Shown here: positions 40,617 through 50,734 of the stretch, one piece after another
Layout of the letters: the number at the start of each line of letters is the position of its first letter
How positions within the stretch are numbered: the stretch's first letter is position 1
Assembly (NCBI GenBank): GCA_033557465.1
Contig: CM066033.1
Location: 1,353,809,834-1,353,873,833, forward strand
Source of the DNA: Ichthyophis bannanicus
Taxonomy: Eukaryota > Chordata > Amphibia > Gymnophiona > Ichthyophiidae
Direction: 5' to 3'
DNA: 64,000 bases
Translations under genes and position numbers: made by a program
The notes under the pieces: model-generated
Told to the model about the DNA's origin: nothing
Database searches by the model: none
Seen by the model: the letters and a program-made list of their open reading frames with translations, nothing else

Positions 40617-42539
40617 ATGGCTGCCAGTGGTTTCAAGCGGTGTGGTCAGTGTGACAGAAATATGTCACTCACTGACACACACGATAATTGCCTCCGCTGC
40701 CTGGGCCCGGATCATGAAGAAATGATCTGTGGAGCCTGTGGCAAAATGTCCTCCAAAGCGTTGAGGAGTCGGCGGCATCAGTGGGATAGAATCTTCGCTG
40801 ACCCCAGCCGTACCCGGACCTCGTCGGAGGCCTCGGCATCCAGAGGCTCCAGCTCTGAACATCGCCGAAGCTCCTCCGACAGGGGTTCTCCCTCCGGAGA
40901 CCATCGACGGAAGACAAAACCCGCGAGGGCGGCGTCGGTGGACGCTCCTGGCTCCGCGAGGGCCAGGTCGCATAGCCCCGACAGCCGTCCCGGGTCTTTG
41001 GAGAAGGAGCACCTCCCGAAGCGACCTCGCCTGGAGTCGGAGTTGCCTGCTCGGGTAAGTCCTGTGGTCCTTCTGGACTCGCCTCCGAGAGGTCCGACGT
41101 CGGGCCCGACGCCGTCGGGGCCCGAGTCGGGGACTGCTGGGTCACCTGAGGTCGGACTCAGGTTGACGGCCTTGGAAAGCAGACTATCTGCCTTCATGGA
41201 CCAGCAGCGGGCACTGATCGCTAGCCTCGCTGGCGCCGCTGCCCCGACCGCCGGGACGTCGACGTCTAAGTCGACCCCGGAGACCGAGCCGATCCTCGAG
41301 TCCATGCGAACTCGAGTCGATCCTCGGTCGAGGTCACCCTCGGCCTCCCGTTCGGGACCGAGGTCGTCGCCGCCAACTCCCGTGGCGTCGGGGCGGCCGA
41401 CGCCTCCGCCTGCCCGAGCCGACCCCACTGATTCCTCCTCGGAGTCGGTCTGGGAGTCTGAAGAGGAGGAGTCACCTGATTCCTTTCGGACTCGGTGTGT
41501 CCCCTCGGACTCACCTGAGTCCGAACCTCGGAAACAGTCCCCTCCGGAGGATGCCCGGTTCTCGGACTTCGTCAGGGATATGGCCAAGGCTTTGGCCTTC
41601 CCGGCGGATCCCGAGGAGGAGCCTCGAGCCGAAGAGCTCGACGCCCTTCAGTACGACTCTCCCGCCCGGGAGCACTTTACTGTACCGGTGCCTCCCATGC
41701 TGGAACGACTACTCTTCCGCATGTGGGAGAGTCTGGCCTCGTCGCCGGTATTGAGCAAGCGGGTCGATTCCATCTATCGAGTCCGCAAGAGTCCTGGCTT
41801 CCAAAAAGCACAGCTACCTCACCATTCCATGGTAGTGGAATCGGCCATGCATAGGCTGAAGAGCCAGAAAATGCACTCCTCGGTGCCCCCTGGCAGGGAG
41901 GCCCGTAACCTGGATGGCCTTGGTAAGAAGTGTTTCCAGGGCTCTATGCTGGCTTGTCGTGTCCAGACCTACCAGCTATACATGGGCATGTATCTCCGAG
42001 ACCTGGCTAAAGAGCTAGCCGGATTCTCCGCTGGACTGTCCGAGGAACCTTTGCGGAGGTTCCTAGCCTTAACTTCTGGTATTTGGTAATGCTCCAAATT
42101 CATGTCCCGAGCAGCTTATGATGGCTTTGAAGCATCGGCTCGTGTGGCCGCAGCCGGCATCGGTGCCCGCCGACAGGCTTGGCTTCAGTCGTCTGACCTT
42201 GAGCCTTGGGTGCAGGACAAGTTGGTCGATGTCCCCTGCAGAGGTGAGAACCTCTTTGGCAAGCCCATGACTGAAAAGGCTGCACAAATCGAGACGGAGA
42301 CTCTCACCAGGACCAGGCTTTCTAGGAAGACCTCCGCCCCTTCCCAGAAAAAGAAGGGCTCGGGAAAAAAGTCCTTTTACCCGAGAAAGGCGGCTGCCTA
42401 CAAACACTACCCCCAATATCAGGCCCCTCCAGCTCCCCAACAGGGTCAGCAGGCCAAGGGACGGGGTAACGGGTCCCGTAGGCAGCAAGCCCCGAAGCCT
42501 GCACCACCAGCCCCTGCTCAGCAGGGTGGGGGTTTTTGA
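40617..42539 (+). pseudogene. DIRS-C gag, one internal stop
   Basis: ATG at 40617. Residues 5-45 carry the DIRS zinc pattern: 'RCGQC', then 'HDNCLRCLGPDH', then 'CGACGK'. The middle is a long Arg/Ser/Pro region, and the conserved core follows ('SPGFQKAQLPHHSMVVES', 'GREARNLDGLGKK', 'MGMYLRDLAKELAGF'). A TAA at 42087-42089 interrupts. The same frame then continues ('AAYDGFEASARVAAAGIGAR', 'DVPCRGENLFGKP') into a Lys/Gln/Pro-rich basic tail ending at 42539. The gag end overlaps the start of the RT frame by 14 bp. 640 residues in total. Confidence 0.88.
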
Positions 42540-44451
42540 CTTCCTCAGCATAGCCTCTCCCCCTCAGCTGGTCCCTCCCAGCACAGGAGGCCGGCTGGTT
42601 CACTTCGCCCACAGGTGGTCCAACATCACTTCGGATGCCTGGGTGCTTCAAGTCGTGCGAGAAGGATATCTTCTCCACTTCCATCAGGTCCCTCCCTCTT
42701 ATTTTCCGGGAGAACCTCCGCGACTCCCTCTGCACAGGGACTTACTCCTTCAGGAGTTAGCAAGTCTTCTTCAGGACCAGCCTGTGGAACCGGTGCCCCA
42801 CCACCTGAGAGGTCAAGGCTTTTATTCCAGGTATTTCCTAATACCAAAAAGGACAGGAGGCCTAAGACCCATCCTGGACTTGCGCAACCTCAACAAGTTC
42901 CTTGTGCGGGAAAAGTTCAAGATGCTTACCCTTGGAATCCTTCTGCCCTACCTCCAGCAGGGAGATTGGCTATGCTCCTTGGATCTAAAGGATGCCTACA
43001 CGCACATCCTCATCCACCCAAGCCACCGCCAATACCTAAGGTTTGTGGTGGCCGGAAATCACTACCAGTACAGAGTACTGCCCTTTGGCCTGTCCTCCGC
43101 ACCGCGAGTCTTCACAAAATGTCTCGCGGTGGTGGCGGCCTATCTCAGGCTTCACGGCCTCTATGTTTTTCCGTACCTCGACGACTGGCTCATCAGAGCG
43201 TCGTCCCCTCCGGCAGTCACCAATGCCACACACCGCACGGTGACTCTTCTGCAGTACTTGGGCTTTGTCATAAACTTCGCAAAGTCCACTTTGCTCCCCT
43301 CGCAGGATCTCGAGTTCATCGGCGCAAGACTGCACACTCCTCAGGCTCGAGCTTTCCTGCCTCTCGACAGGGCTCAACGGCTCATGGACCTAGCCGGCCG
43401 TTTTCGCAGCCAGTCCCTGGTCTCCGCCAGGCGCTTCCTGAGACTACTCGGCCATATGGCTTCCACCGTCCACGTGACCCCCAATGCTCGCCTGAATATG
43501 CGGCCGGCTCAATGGTGCCTTCACAAGCAGTGGCAACAAGCCACCGGGGGGCTAGCCGACTTAGTGCGCCTCTCCAGACCGCTGGCCTCTTCCCTACAGT
43601 GGTGGCTTCATCGGCCGAACCTGGTGCTCGGAATGCCTTTTCAGTCGCCTCAGCCGACTCAAGTGCTGACGACCGATGCTTCCCTCCTGGGCTGGGGAGC
43701 TCATTGCCAGGGGGCATGTACTCAAGGTCTCTGGACCGCGTGGGAATCTGCTCAACAGATCAACTTCCTGGAGCTCAGAGCTATTCGTCTGGCGCTCAAG
43801 GCTTTCTCCCACCTGACTTCTCACCAGTCCGTCCTTGTCCAGACGGACAATCAAGTTGCCATGTTCTACGTGAACAAGCAGGGCGGCACGGGCTCCTTCC
43901 TTCTCTGCCGAGAAGCTCAAAAGCTCTGCTCTTGGGCCGTCAGTCACGGCATTCTTCTCAAAGCAGTTTATCTCCCAGGCCAGCAGAATTGCCTGGCGGA
44001 CAAACTCAGCAGGATACTCCAGCCGCACGAGTGGCGTCTGGATCCCTTGGTAGTCCAGAAACTCTTTCTGAAGTGGGGCATCCCCACGATGGATCTCTTT
44101 GCCAGTCCTCTCAACCGGCAACTTCCTCGCTTCTGCTCGCGTCAGCCACATCCCCTTCGGGTAGCGGCAGATGCATTTCTGCTCTCATGGTCGGAAAACC
44201 TTCTCTATGCTTTTCCTCCCATCCCGCTGGTCTCCCGAACTCTGTTCAAGGTTCTCCGGGACAAAGCGTCCATGATCCTGGTGGCTCCTCGCTGGCCCAG
44301 ACAGCCGTGGTTCCCACTCCTGTTGCAATTAGCGGTAGAGGATCCGTTCCCTCTGGGGTTTCAACCGGATCTCCTAACACAGGATCAGTGGTCTCTGCTA
44401 CACCCCAACCTCAGATCTCTCAATCTAATGGCCTGGCGGCTGAAAGGGTAG
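42526..44451 (+). CDS. DIRS-C reverse transcriptase / RNase H / methyltransferase-like polyprotein
   Basis: 641 codons, fully open. RT (residues about 100-260) has 'YFLIPKRTGGLRPILDLRN', 'CSLDLKDAYTHILI', 'YRVLPFGLSSAPRVFTK' and catalytic 'YLDD' (about 43175). RNase H (about residues 375-495) has 'LTTDASLLGWGAH', 'LELRAI', 'QTDNQVAMFYVNKQGG' and 'LADKLSR', the D-E-D-D set. The last 120 residues ('TMDLFASPLNRQLPRFCS', 'LLSWSENLLYAFPPIPL', 'MILVAPRWPRQPWFPLL') form the DIRS methyltransferase-like domain. It probably starts by frameshift or re-initiation from gag, since no strong ATG precedes the RT. All catalytic residues are present. Confidence 0.93.
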   Translation: MGVFDFLSIASPPQLVPPSTGGRLVHFAHRWSNITSDAWVLQVVREGYLLHFHQVPPSYFPGEPPRLPLHRDLLLQELASLLQDQPVEPVPHHLRGQGFYSRYFLIPKRTGGLRPILDLRNLNKFLVREKFKMLTLGILLPYLQQGDWLCSLDLKDAYTHILIHPSHRQYLRFVVAGNHYQYRVLPFGLSSAPRVFTKCLAVVAAYLRLHGLYVFPYLDDWLIRASSPPAVTNATHRTVTLLQYLGFVINFAKSTLLPSQDLEFIGARLHTPQARAFLPLDRAQRLMDLAGRFRSQSLVSARRFLRLLGHMASTVHVTPNARLNMRPAQWCLHKQWQQATGGLADLVRLSRPLASSLQWWLHRPNLVLGMPFQSPQPTQVLTTDASLLGWGAHCQGACTQGLWTAWESAQQINFLELRAIRLALKAFSHLTSHQSVLVQTDNQVAMFYVNKQGGTGSFLLCREAQKLCSWAVSHGILLKAVYLPGQQNCLADKLSRILQPHEWRLDPLVVQKLFLKWGIPTMDLFASPLNRQLPRFCSRQPHPLRVAADAFLLSWSENLLYAFPPIPLVSRTLFKVLRDKASMILVAPRWPRQPWFPLLLQLAVEDPFPLGFQPDLLTQDQWSLLHPNLRSLNLMAWRLKG

Positions 44452-45488
44452 TCCTTGCTACCCTTCTCCTGCCCGCAGAGGTGGAAGAGGTCGTCCTAGC
44501 TTCTCAACGACCTTCTACCCGCAAATGCTACGCCCTTAAATGGCGTCGCTTTTCCGTTTGGTGTGTGCAGCAGTCTCAGGATCCCTTCTCCTGCTCGGTG
44601 TCGGTGATCTTGCAGTACCTGCTCTACCTCTCTAACATGGGACTTAAGTCCAACTCCGTCAAAGTTCACCTCAGTGCTCTTTCAGCACACCATGTGCCGG
44701 TGGACGGCAGACCTCTTTCCAGCGACCCTCTCGTAGCACGGTTTCTCCGAGGTCTCCTTCTACTTAAACCACCTCTGCGCCCGCCAGCACCTGACTGGGA
44801 TCTGAATGTGGTTTTACAGCGGATCACCTGTCCGCCTTTTGAACCGATGGCTACCTGTTCTCTGCGTTTTCTTTCGTGGAAAACCTTATTCCTGATAGCC
44901 CTCACTTCTGCTAGACGCGTAAGTGAATTGCAGGCCCTCGTGTCTGATCCTCCCTTCACTCGGTTCTACAAAAATAGGGTAGTCCTACGGACTCACCCAA
45001 AATTTCTTCCAAAAGTTGTCTCCCCTTTTCACATCAATCAGGAGGTGGTACTTCCAACCTTCTTTCCCAGGCCTCACTCCAGCCGAGCTGAACGAGTCCT
45101 GCATACCCTGGACTGTAGAAGGGCATTGAACTTCTACCTTGACCGTACGCAGGAGCACCGTAAAGCTGCTCAGCTTTTTGTGTCTTTTGACCCCAATAAA
45201 TTGGGGCTCCCAGTCTCCAAGCGTACCCTGTCCATCTGGGTTGCTGACTGTATCGCTTGGGCTTATGGGGCAGCCGGACTCTCCTTAGAAAGTCGAGTCA
45301 CGGCTCATTGTGTTCGGGCGAAGGCTACGTCAGTGGCTTACCTCCGCTCTGTTCCGCTGGCAGACATCTGCCGGGCCGCTACTTGGTCTTCGAGCCAGAC
45401 TTTTGCGGTCCATTACTGTCTCGAGAGGGAGTCCCGCAGGGACAGTGCTTTCGGACAGGCAGTCCTCCGAAATCTCTTCGAGGTTTGA
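42615..45488 (+). CDS. DIRS-C overlapping frame ending in tyrosine recombinase
   Basis: 957 codons without a stop, in the -1 phase relative to the RT frame. The first two thirds overlap RT/RNase H and show no known domain. The recombinase occupies about 44440-45488. It has a core-binding domain ('RPSTRKCYALKWRRFSVWC', 'GLKSNSVKVHLSALSA') and a catalytic domain with Arg in 'SARRVSEL' (about 44905), HxxR in 'TAHCVRAKATS' (about 45301) and Tyr in 'TFAVHYCLERESRRDSAFG' (about 45412). The enzyme joins a circular DNA intermediate to the genome. The true start is uncertain; translation of the upstream overlapping part is not proved. Confidence 0.9.
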   Translation: MVQHHFGCLGASSRARRISSPLPSGPSLLFSGRTSATPSAQGLTPSGVSKSSSGPACGTGAPPPERSRLLFQVFPNTKKDRRPKTHPGLAQPQQVPCAGKVQDAYPWNPSALPPAGRLAMLLGSKGCLHAHPHPPKPPPIPKVCGGRKSLPVQSTALWPVLRTASLHKMSRGGGGLSQASRPLCFSVPRRLAHQSVVPSGSHQCHTPHGDSSAVLGLCHKLRKVHFAPLAGSRVHRRKTAHSSGSSFPASRQGSTAHGPSRPFSQPVPGLRQALPETTRPYGFHRPRDPQCSPEYAAGSMVPSQAVATSHRGASRLSAPLQTAGLFPTVVASSAEPGARNAFSVASADSSADDRCFPPGLGSSLPGGMYSRSLDRVGICSTDQLPGAQSYSSGAQGFLPPDFSPVRPCPDGQSSCHVLREQAGRHGLLPSLPRSSKALLLGRQSRHSSQSSLSPRPAELPGGQTQQDTPAARVASGSLGSPETLSEVGHPHDGSLCQSSQPATSSLLLASATSPSGSGRCISALMVGKPSLCFSSHPAGLPNSVQGSPGQSVHDPGGSSLAQTAVVPTPVAISGRGSVPSGVSTGSPNTGSVVSATPQPQISQSNGLAAERVVLATLLLPAEVEEVVLASQRPSTRKCYALKWRRFSVWCVQQSQDPFSCSVSVILQYLLYLSNMGLKSNSVKVHLSALSAHHVPVDGRPLSSDPLVARFLRGLLLLKPPLRPPAPDWDLNVVLQRITCPPFEPMATCSLRFLSWKTLFLIALTSARRVSELQALVSDPPFTRFYKNRVVLRTHPKFLPKVVSPFHINQEVVLPTFFPRPHSSRAERVLHTLDCRRALNFYLDRTQEHRKAAQLFVSFDPNKLGLPVSKRTLSIWVADCIAWAYGAAGLSLESRVTAHCVRAKATSVAYLRSVPLADICRAATWSSSQTFAVHYCLERESRRDSAFGQAVLRNLFEV

Positions 45489-45609
45489 GCAACTCCTACC
45501 CTCCATCCCGGATGGGGGCTACCGGTGGGTAATAATTCAGCGAAGATTCCATCCTTCTGTACTACCGAGCTAGAGGGAGCTCATTTTTGTGCTTAGGGTC
45601 TCCGGTAGC

Positions 45610-45730
45610 CTTAAGCTTGGGAGTCCCATATGTGAGGACTGACTTCCTGCTTGGTACTGGAGAAAGCGTAGTTACTCACCTGTAACAGGTGTTCTCCAGG
45701 AGCAGCAGGAATCAGTCCTCACAACCCTCC
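45610..45730 (+). repeat. DIRS-C internal complementary region (ICR)
   Basis: 45626-45663 is the reverse complement of the left end (one mismatch). 45664-45722 is the reverse complement of the right end (about 45930-45991, one mismatch near its start). It contains the palindrome CACCTGTAACAGGTG. Located directly after the recombinase stop and a short spacer. Confidence 0.9.
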
Positions 45731-45799
45731 CTCCTCCCCGTGGAGTTGCAATCATCTGCTTAAGTTTTTTTGCAATTTTTTGCTGTCTTTTAGCTATGT

Positions 45800-45991
45800 C
45801 ATCAGACTGGCTAAGATGGCACCCTTGGGCGGGAAGGCGACCGCGCATGCGCGCTGCAATTCCCAAAGGCTTTCTGTGAAAGCTGGGGAAAATTGCTCCG
45901 CGAGGGCTCCGTCGGCGCCGACGTCACCCATATGTGAGGACTGATTCCTGCTGCTCCTGGAGAACACCTGTTACAGGTGAGTAACTATGCT
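45800..45991 (+). repeat. DIRS-C right inverted terminal repeat
   Basis: Inverse of the left repeat, plus an outer extension containing CACCTGTTACAGGTG and 'AGTAACTATGC'. The outer extension is shared with the right ends of DIRS-A, -D and -E. Confidence 0.9.
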
Positions 45992-47879
45992 TTTTCTTCC
46001 TCTTCTGCCCCTGGGGGATGGGATTGCCGCATGCAGCCTGCTGCATGCCGGCTGTGATTTTTGGTGGGGAAAGGGCTTATGTGGCCCACCCCTTTCCGAC
46101 GCCTATGAACTAATACAATCCCTATTATTGTCAGTGGGTTCTATTTACTATGTGCATAACTTGAAGTAATGTGCATTTATGTGCAAATTCTGTTGTCTCA
46201 GTCTTTGAAAACATTCTTACCTACCACACTCATCCTTTTATTTGGCAGGCCTTTACAGCTTTGAAAACAAACATTACCACACCGGCCTGTATATTTCTAT
46301 ATATCCAAGTGCAATAACAATGCAGTTACACTAGTTTATTTTCATTGAAGGTAAAACCATGCAGAAATAATAACTGATACTATTCCACGCTATAGTAAAA
46401 AGTGTTTAAGCCTTCAGCTAAAAGATTTGGAAGGAAGTGCTTTATACAAAATTTTTGCTTGCACCATTATTTTTCCTGTGGCATTTGTTCCCTTCCTGAA
46501 AGCTTCAGAAAATTAAATCATATGGTACAAAATGCAGTTGTTATAATTTTATTAACATTTATAAGGAATAGTGTCCCCTGCATATCATGCTGCTTTCCCT
46601 GCATTTGTGAGGGTCGTGTCTCCTGCATCTATAGTCAAAAGGGAAGGCAGGTAATTACAGACTCTCTGAAGAACCAGGAATTGCTAGGCTCTGTCTTGTA
46701 GCTTTCCCCAGTCGCTTTCCTGTGACTCCCCACTCTTACATATTCCGCATCATTATCACATTCTTCCCCTCTTCTGTTTTGTACCCCATGTTTTTCGGTC
46801 CACTTACCATTGCTCACTTGCTATCCTCCAGCCTCCCCACCATGCTGCCTCCTTTCTCCTCCCCCACAGAAATATCTACCATAGCTAATATAAGCTGTTG
46901 TTGGGGAGCTTGCTCTTTATTGACACCATACTAACGGTAAAAGCAATATGTGCAGTGATAATGGAGAAAATTCTCTCTTATACATAGTTGGGCAGCCACA
47001 GCAGAGTTTGTTCCGCACTCTTTACAGAGCAACCCTTGCATATGCTCACTTTTCACCTAGTATTGTGCTTTAATGCAGGACTTGCATAAGTTCCACATAG
47101 CACATCACTTGGGTCTGTATTCGGTACAATAAGTCCATGCACACATGTCAGCAAAAGGTTAGCCCTTGAGCACAGAAGAAACAAACATCTAAGCTGAAAA
47201 AAAAATCAATTTTAATTAGAGCATTGGTAGCAGACTTTGTATACCTCTCAATATACCTTGGGGCCCTTGAGGACATTTAAGATAAATTGCTGTAGAAATC
47301 TTTAAAGCTTAAGGAAGCCGTACAAGACTTGTAACATATTATTTAATGGCATACAATATTTTTGCAGTTCTACATGTGAATTAATTACATAATTATTTCC
47401 ATTGAAAACTTGCAACTAATTTAAAATAAAAATGCAGCATAACTAACAAAACGTTGCACCTAGGAGAGTTCTCTGGAAACATTTGTTTTGTAAACCAAGC
47501 AAAATGCATAAAATCTTTTTTTTTTTTGTGGTATAAACATTCACAGTTCATTGTTCTTGAATATGTTTAGTGTGTTTTGTAAATTTAAGTATGGCATCAG
47601 ACTCTTATTAAAATACTGGGGTCTGCTAAAATGAGGAAATTGATGGAGGAGGGAGTTAATTTTTGCAGTTTGTGAGGGACCCCTGCTGCCTTTTCACACC
47701 CAAAAATACTCTGCTTGACACTCCTCATATATACCTGCTTTATAATAAGGCATGTTTCAGATTTGCCTCTGGTTGAGGAAACAGGTATTTCATAATTACA
47801 GTATAATTTTTTTAGTAATACTGTATTCACACAAATAAAGAAACATGACTGCAGATAAAGACCATGTGGCCTCACCAGT
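45992..47879. other. Unassigned AT-rich DNA
   Basis: The first 100 bp continue the GC-rich repeat left of DIRS-C. From 46130 on there is AT-rich sequence without coding or repeat landmarks. The 46402-46701 frame shows no domain. A T9 run lies at about 47518-47527. Confidence 0.5.
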
Positions 47880-48235
47880 CTGCCCTTCATACCAGCTACT
47901 ACTCTTTGCAGTCCTTTTTCCTTTAAGATCCTTCATGTTTGTCCCATGCTTTTTTGAATTCAAATACAGTCCTTGTCTCTACTACCTTCACAAGGAGACT
48001 ATTCAATGCATTTGCCACTATTTCTGTAAAAAAGAAATATTTCTGCAAATTACTGCTGTCTATCCCCTTTTACCTTCATCCTGTGCCCCCTCGTTGCAGA
48101 GCTTTCTTTTAATTAAGAGGCTCTCCGGTGCATTTATGCCATGGAGGTATTTAAGTGTTTCTATCATACTCCCTTTCCCTCCTTTCTTCCAAAGTATACT
48201 TACTTTCCAGCATTTGACTTGTAAAAATCATTGAA
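47880..48235 (-). mobile_element. CR1 3'-region fragment
   Basis: Minus-strand CR1 3' part: 'CCATGCTTTTTTGAATTC', 'TATTTCTGTAAAAAAGAAAT' and 'GAGGTATTTAAGTGTTTC' are in the same order as in the CR1 pieces at 2640-2746 / 21069 onwards and at 53290. No coding part kept. Confidence 0.65.
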
Positions 48236-49535
48236 AGCATAAATTTTAACTTTCATAATTTTTTTTATTCTAGCTTAGTGATAGTGCTGCATACTATTAT
48301 GCAAGGACATGGGTTTAGGTCTTAGGTCAGGTCTTCTATCAAGGGGTGAGGGGGAGTGGTCTCAGGATGATGTTGAAACAACATGTATGAACTCTGTTGG
48401 GGGACAGAATTTGTCATCACTCAGTGACACTAAAGGGCATGTTTATTAAAGGTTAGCATGCGCTAATGGTCACTATCATGCATTAAGTGCCATCAAATGC
48501 ATAATAATAAAATGGATTCCATATCATCCTCCCAGTCCAGTCCAGACATGTGGGCTATCTCCTTCCACCAGCAGCTGGAGATTGAGCATGTCAAGTTTGT
48601 GATATCACCATAGAATAACTCCTTCCCTTGACTCAATAACCCAGTATCTCAGTCACCAGCAGCTGGGGAGGAGCTCCTGCATTGCTGGACTCTACTGGAT
48701 GGATAGATAGCTAATACTAATGAGAATCATACTAGCAAGGAGATAAAGAGGAGTTTACAAAAGCAGTGTCTGTCTCAGGGGCTGGGAAGCTGATAAGTGG
48801 CAGAGACAAATCCCACACATCAGGGCCGTTGAGTCAGCTAGGTGCTCTCTGGAGTCAAATTCCTGGTAGTGCAGGTCCCTTCCCACTCCCCAGCCGGAAA
48901 CTTCAGTGGTCCTTTGAGAAGGATGCCTGCGTTTCCTATTTCACTTGTTATTGCTGTCTAAAATGTTTGTGTCTTAAAAAAAAAAAAAAAAAAAATCACA
49001 CTGCTCAATTTCTAATGGGATGTTGCAGCACTGGAGAGCTACTTGCTGAAAGTAAACGCCAATTTAATTTGACCAGTTTGTTTTTTAACTCAAAGCAGTT
49101 GGTTTGCTTTTCCCGCCCACGGTGTGTGCATCCGAAGTTGGGTGAGTGTTTGTCAGTGTGTGCATTCCTTAGTCTACCCAGTCCTTTCCCCATTGTTCTG
49201 GCTTCATGCAGGCAGCTAAGATTCCTTTTTTTAGTTTGTGGTAGCCGCCGAAACACATTGTCTGCAGCTGGATTGTGCAGGAGGTGCTTTAAAGAGGGAA
49301 AATCCGTCGAGGTTTTATTTTTAATGGGTGACATGGATGCAACATTGGGAGCGGCTGAAAACGGCACTTCTGAGCCAGCAGTCCCACAATTTCAGTGGGA
49401 ACCATGGCCATTTTGTCCCCTGCAGCCATTTCATCATCGGGGCTTCAGGCACAGCAATAAAGCCGTGATTCTGCTTCAGGAGCCTTCAATGCAGGTATTT
49501 CTGGGCAGTCAAACTCAGTTTTTACTCCAGACTTT
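48236..49535. other. Unassigned; possible left part of another DIRS-like element
   Basis: 48527-48770 has wording such as 'CCAGACATGTGGGCTATCTC' that is arranged like a DIRS left end but differs from families A-E. An A run lies at about 48977-48994. The frame at 48766-49542 shows no known domain. It runs straight into DIRS-E gag at about 49536, so a mosaic or a fused older element is possible. Confidence 0.35.
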
Positions 49536-50680
49536 TTGTTGATGCGGGACATGGCCAAGGCTCTGGCCTTCGCCACAGAGTTGGAGGAGGTCCCTCGCAT
49601 GGAGGACCTTGAGAGCCCCCATTACAAGCCCCCCCCCCAAAAAAAGACACTCATGGTGCTCATTCCCCCCATCCTGTAACGGCTGCTCTTCTGCATGTGG
49701 GAGACCCCGCATTGGTGCCCATAGTTATTTGGCGGTTAGACTCGATGTACCGGTTCTGTCGGAGCCTTGGCTTCCAAAAAGCCCAACTGCCTCACAACTC
49801 CATGGTGGTGGAGTCAGCCATGCGTTGGCTCAAGACCCAGAAAATGCACTCCTTGGTGCCCCTGTGAAGGGAGGCCTGTGCCATGGATGCCATGGGCAGA
49901 AAGTGCTTCCAGGGCTTGATGCTTGTTGGCCAGATCCAGGCTTACCAGTTGTACATGGGCCATGTACCTTTGAGACCTGGCAAAGGAGCTCACCATGTTC
50001 TCGACTGGTCTCTCGGAAGAACCCCTCCAGTGGTTCCAGACCCTGGCCTTAGCATTCAGAGAGTGATCCAAGTTTATCACTCAAGCAGCCTACGATGGCT
50101 TCAAGTCGGCAGATAGAGTAGCATTAGTGCCCGGCATCAGGCTTGGCTACAGCTCTCCAACCTGGAGCAATGAGTCCAGGACAAACTAGTCAATGTCCCT
50201 TGCTGTGGAGAGAACCTCTTCAGCAAACCCATGACAGACAAGGCCGCTGAACTGGAGTCTGAGTTCCTGATTTGGACCAGCTTCTCCAAGAAGACTGCTG
50301 ACCCTTCCCAGAGGAAGGCTTAACTTAACCCTTAACCACTTAACCCTCCATAGCCCATGTTCCCTGTAAAATAGTTATCTCCAAGTTATAATGCCCTGTT
50401 CAATGTAATTTCAGTTTGTTCAATGTAAACCGCCTTGATATCATGAAAGGCGGTATATAAGAAATGTTAAATAAAATAAATAAATAAATAAGACTGCAGA
50501 TAGAAAGCCCTCATAACCGAAGAAGAGGAAGACTTATAGAAACTGCCCTCAATACCAGGCCTTCCCAGCTCCCCAACAGGGCCAGCAGGCCAAGGGACAA
50601 GGGCATGGCCCATGTAAACCTAAGACCCCCAAACTCCAGCCCGTGCCCCCAGCGCAACCTGGAGGGTATTTTTGAGTGCT
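49536..50680 (+). pseudogene. DIRS-E gag relic
   Basis: Frames in different phases match DIRS-C gag: 'RDMAKALAF', then 'RSLGFQKAQLPHNSMVVESAM', then 'GRKCFQGLML', then 'KLVNVPCCGENLFSKP'. Many frameshifts and stops. An L2-like tail (about 50325-50492) interrupts the basic C-terminal tail. Confidence 0.72.
50325..50492 (+). mobile_element. L2-like 3' end inserted in DIRS-E gag
   Basis: Contains 'CAATGTAAACCGCCTTGAT', then 'AGGCGGTATATAAGAAATG', and a terminal (AAATA)n run. DIRS gag wording resumes after it. The insert is only the terminal 170 bp of an L2-like LINE or a SINE sharing its tail. The target duplication was not resolved. Confidence 0.65.
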
Positions 50681-50734
50681 TGGGCTTAGCCTCTCTTCTC
50701 CCAGGAGGCACAGCCCTGCAGCACACAGGGGGGG

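Larger units (their letters stand above)
40238..45991 (+). mobile_element. DIRS-C, nearly intact DIRS retrotransposon
   Basis: About 5.75 kb with left repeat, gag, overlapping RT/RNase H/methyltransferase and tyrosine recombinase frames, ICR and right repeat. The only clear defect is one stop in gag (42087-42089). Uses the GTCGGCGCCGAC version of the repeat palindrome (A, B and D use GTCGGTACCGAC), so it belongs to a separate subfamily with DIRS-E. Confidence 0.93.

Noticed and set aside
46402..46701. 99-residue ORF as an exon
   Set aside because: No domain, no splice context and no codon bias that I can see.
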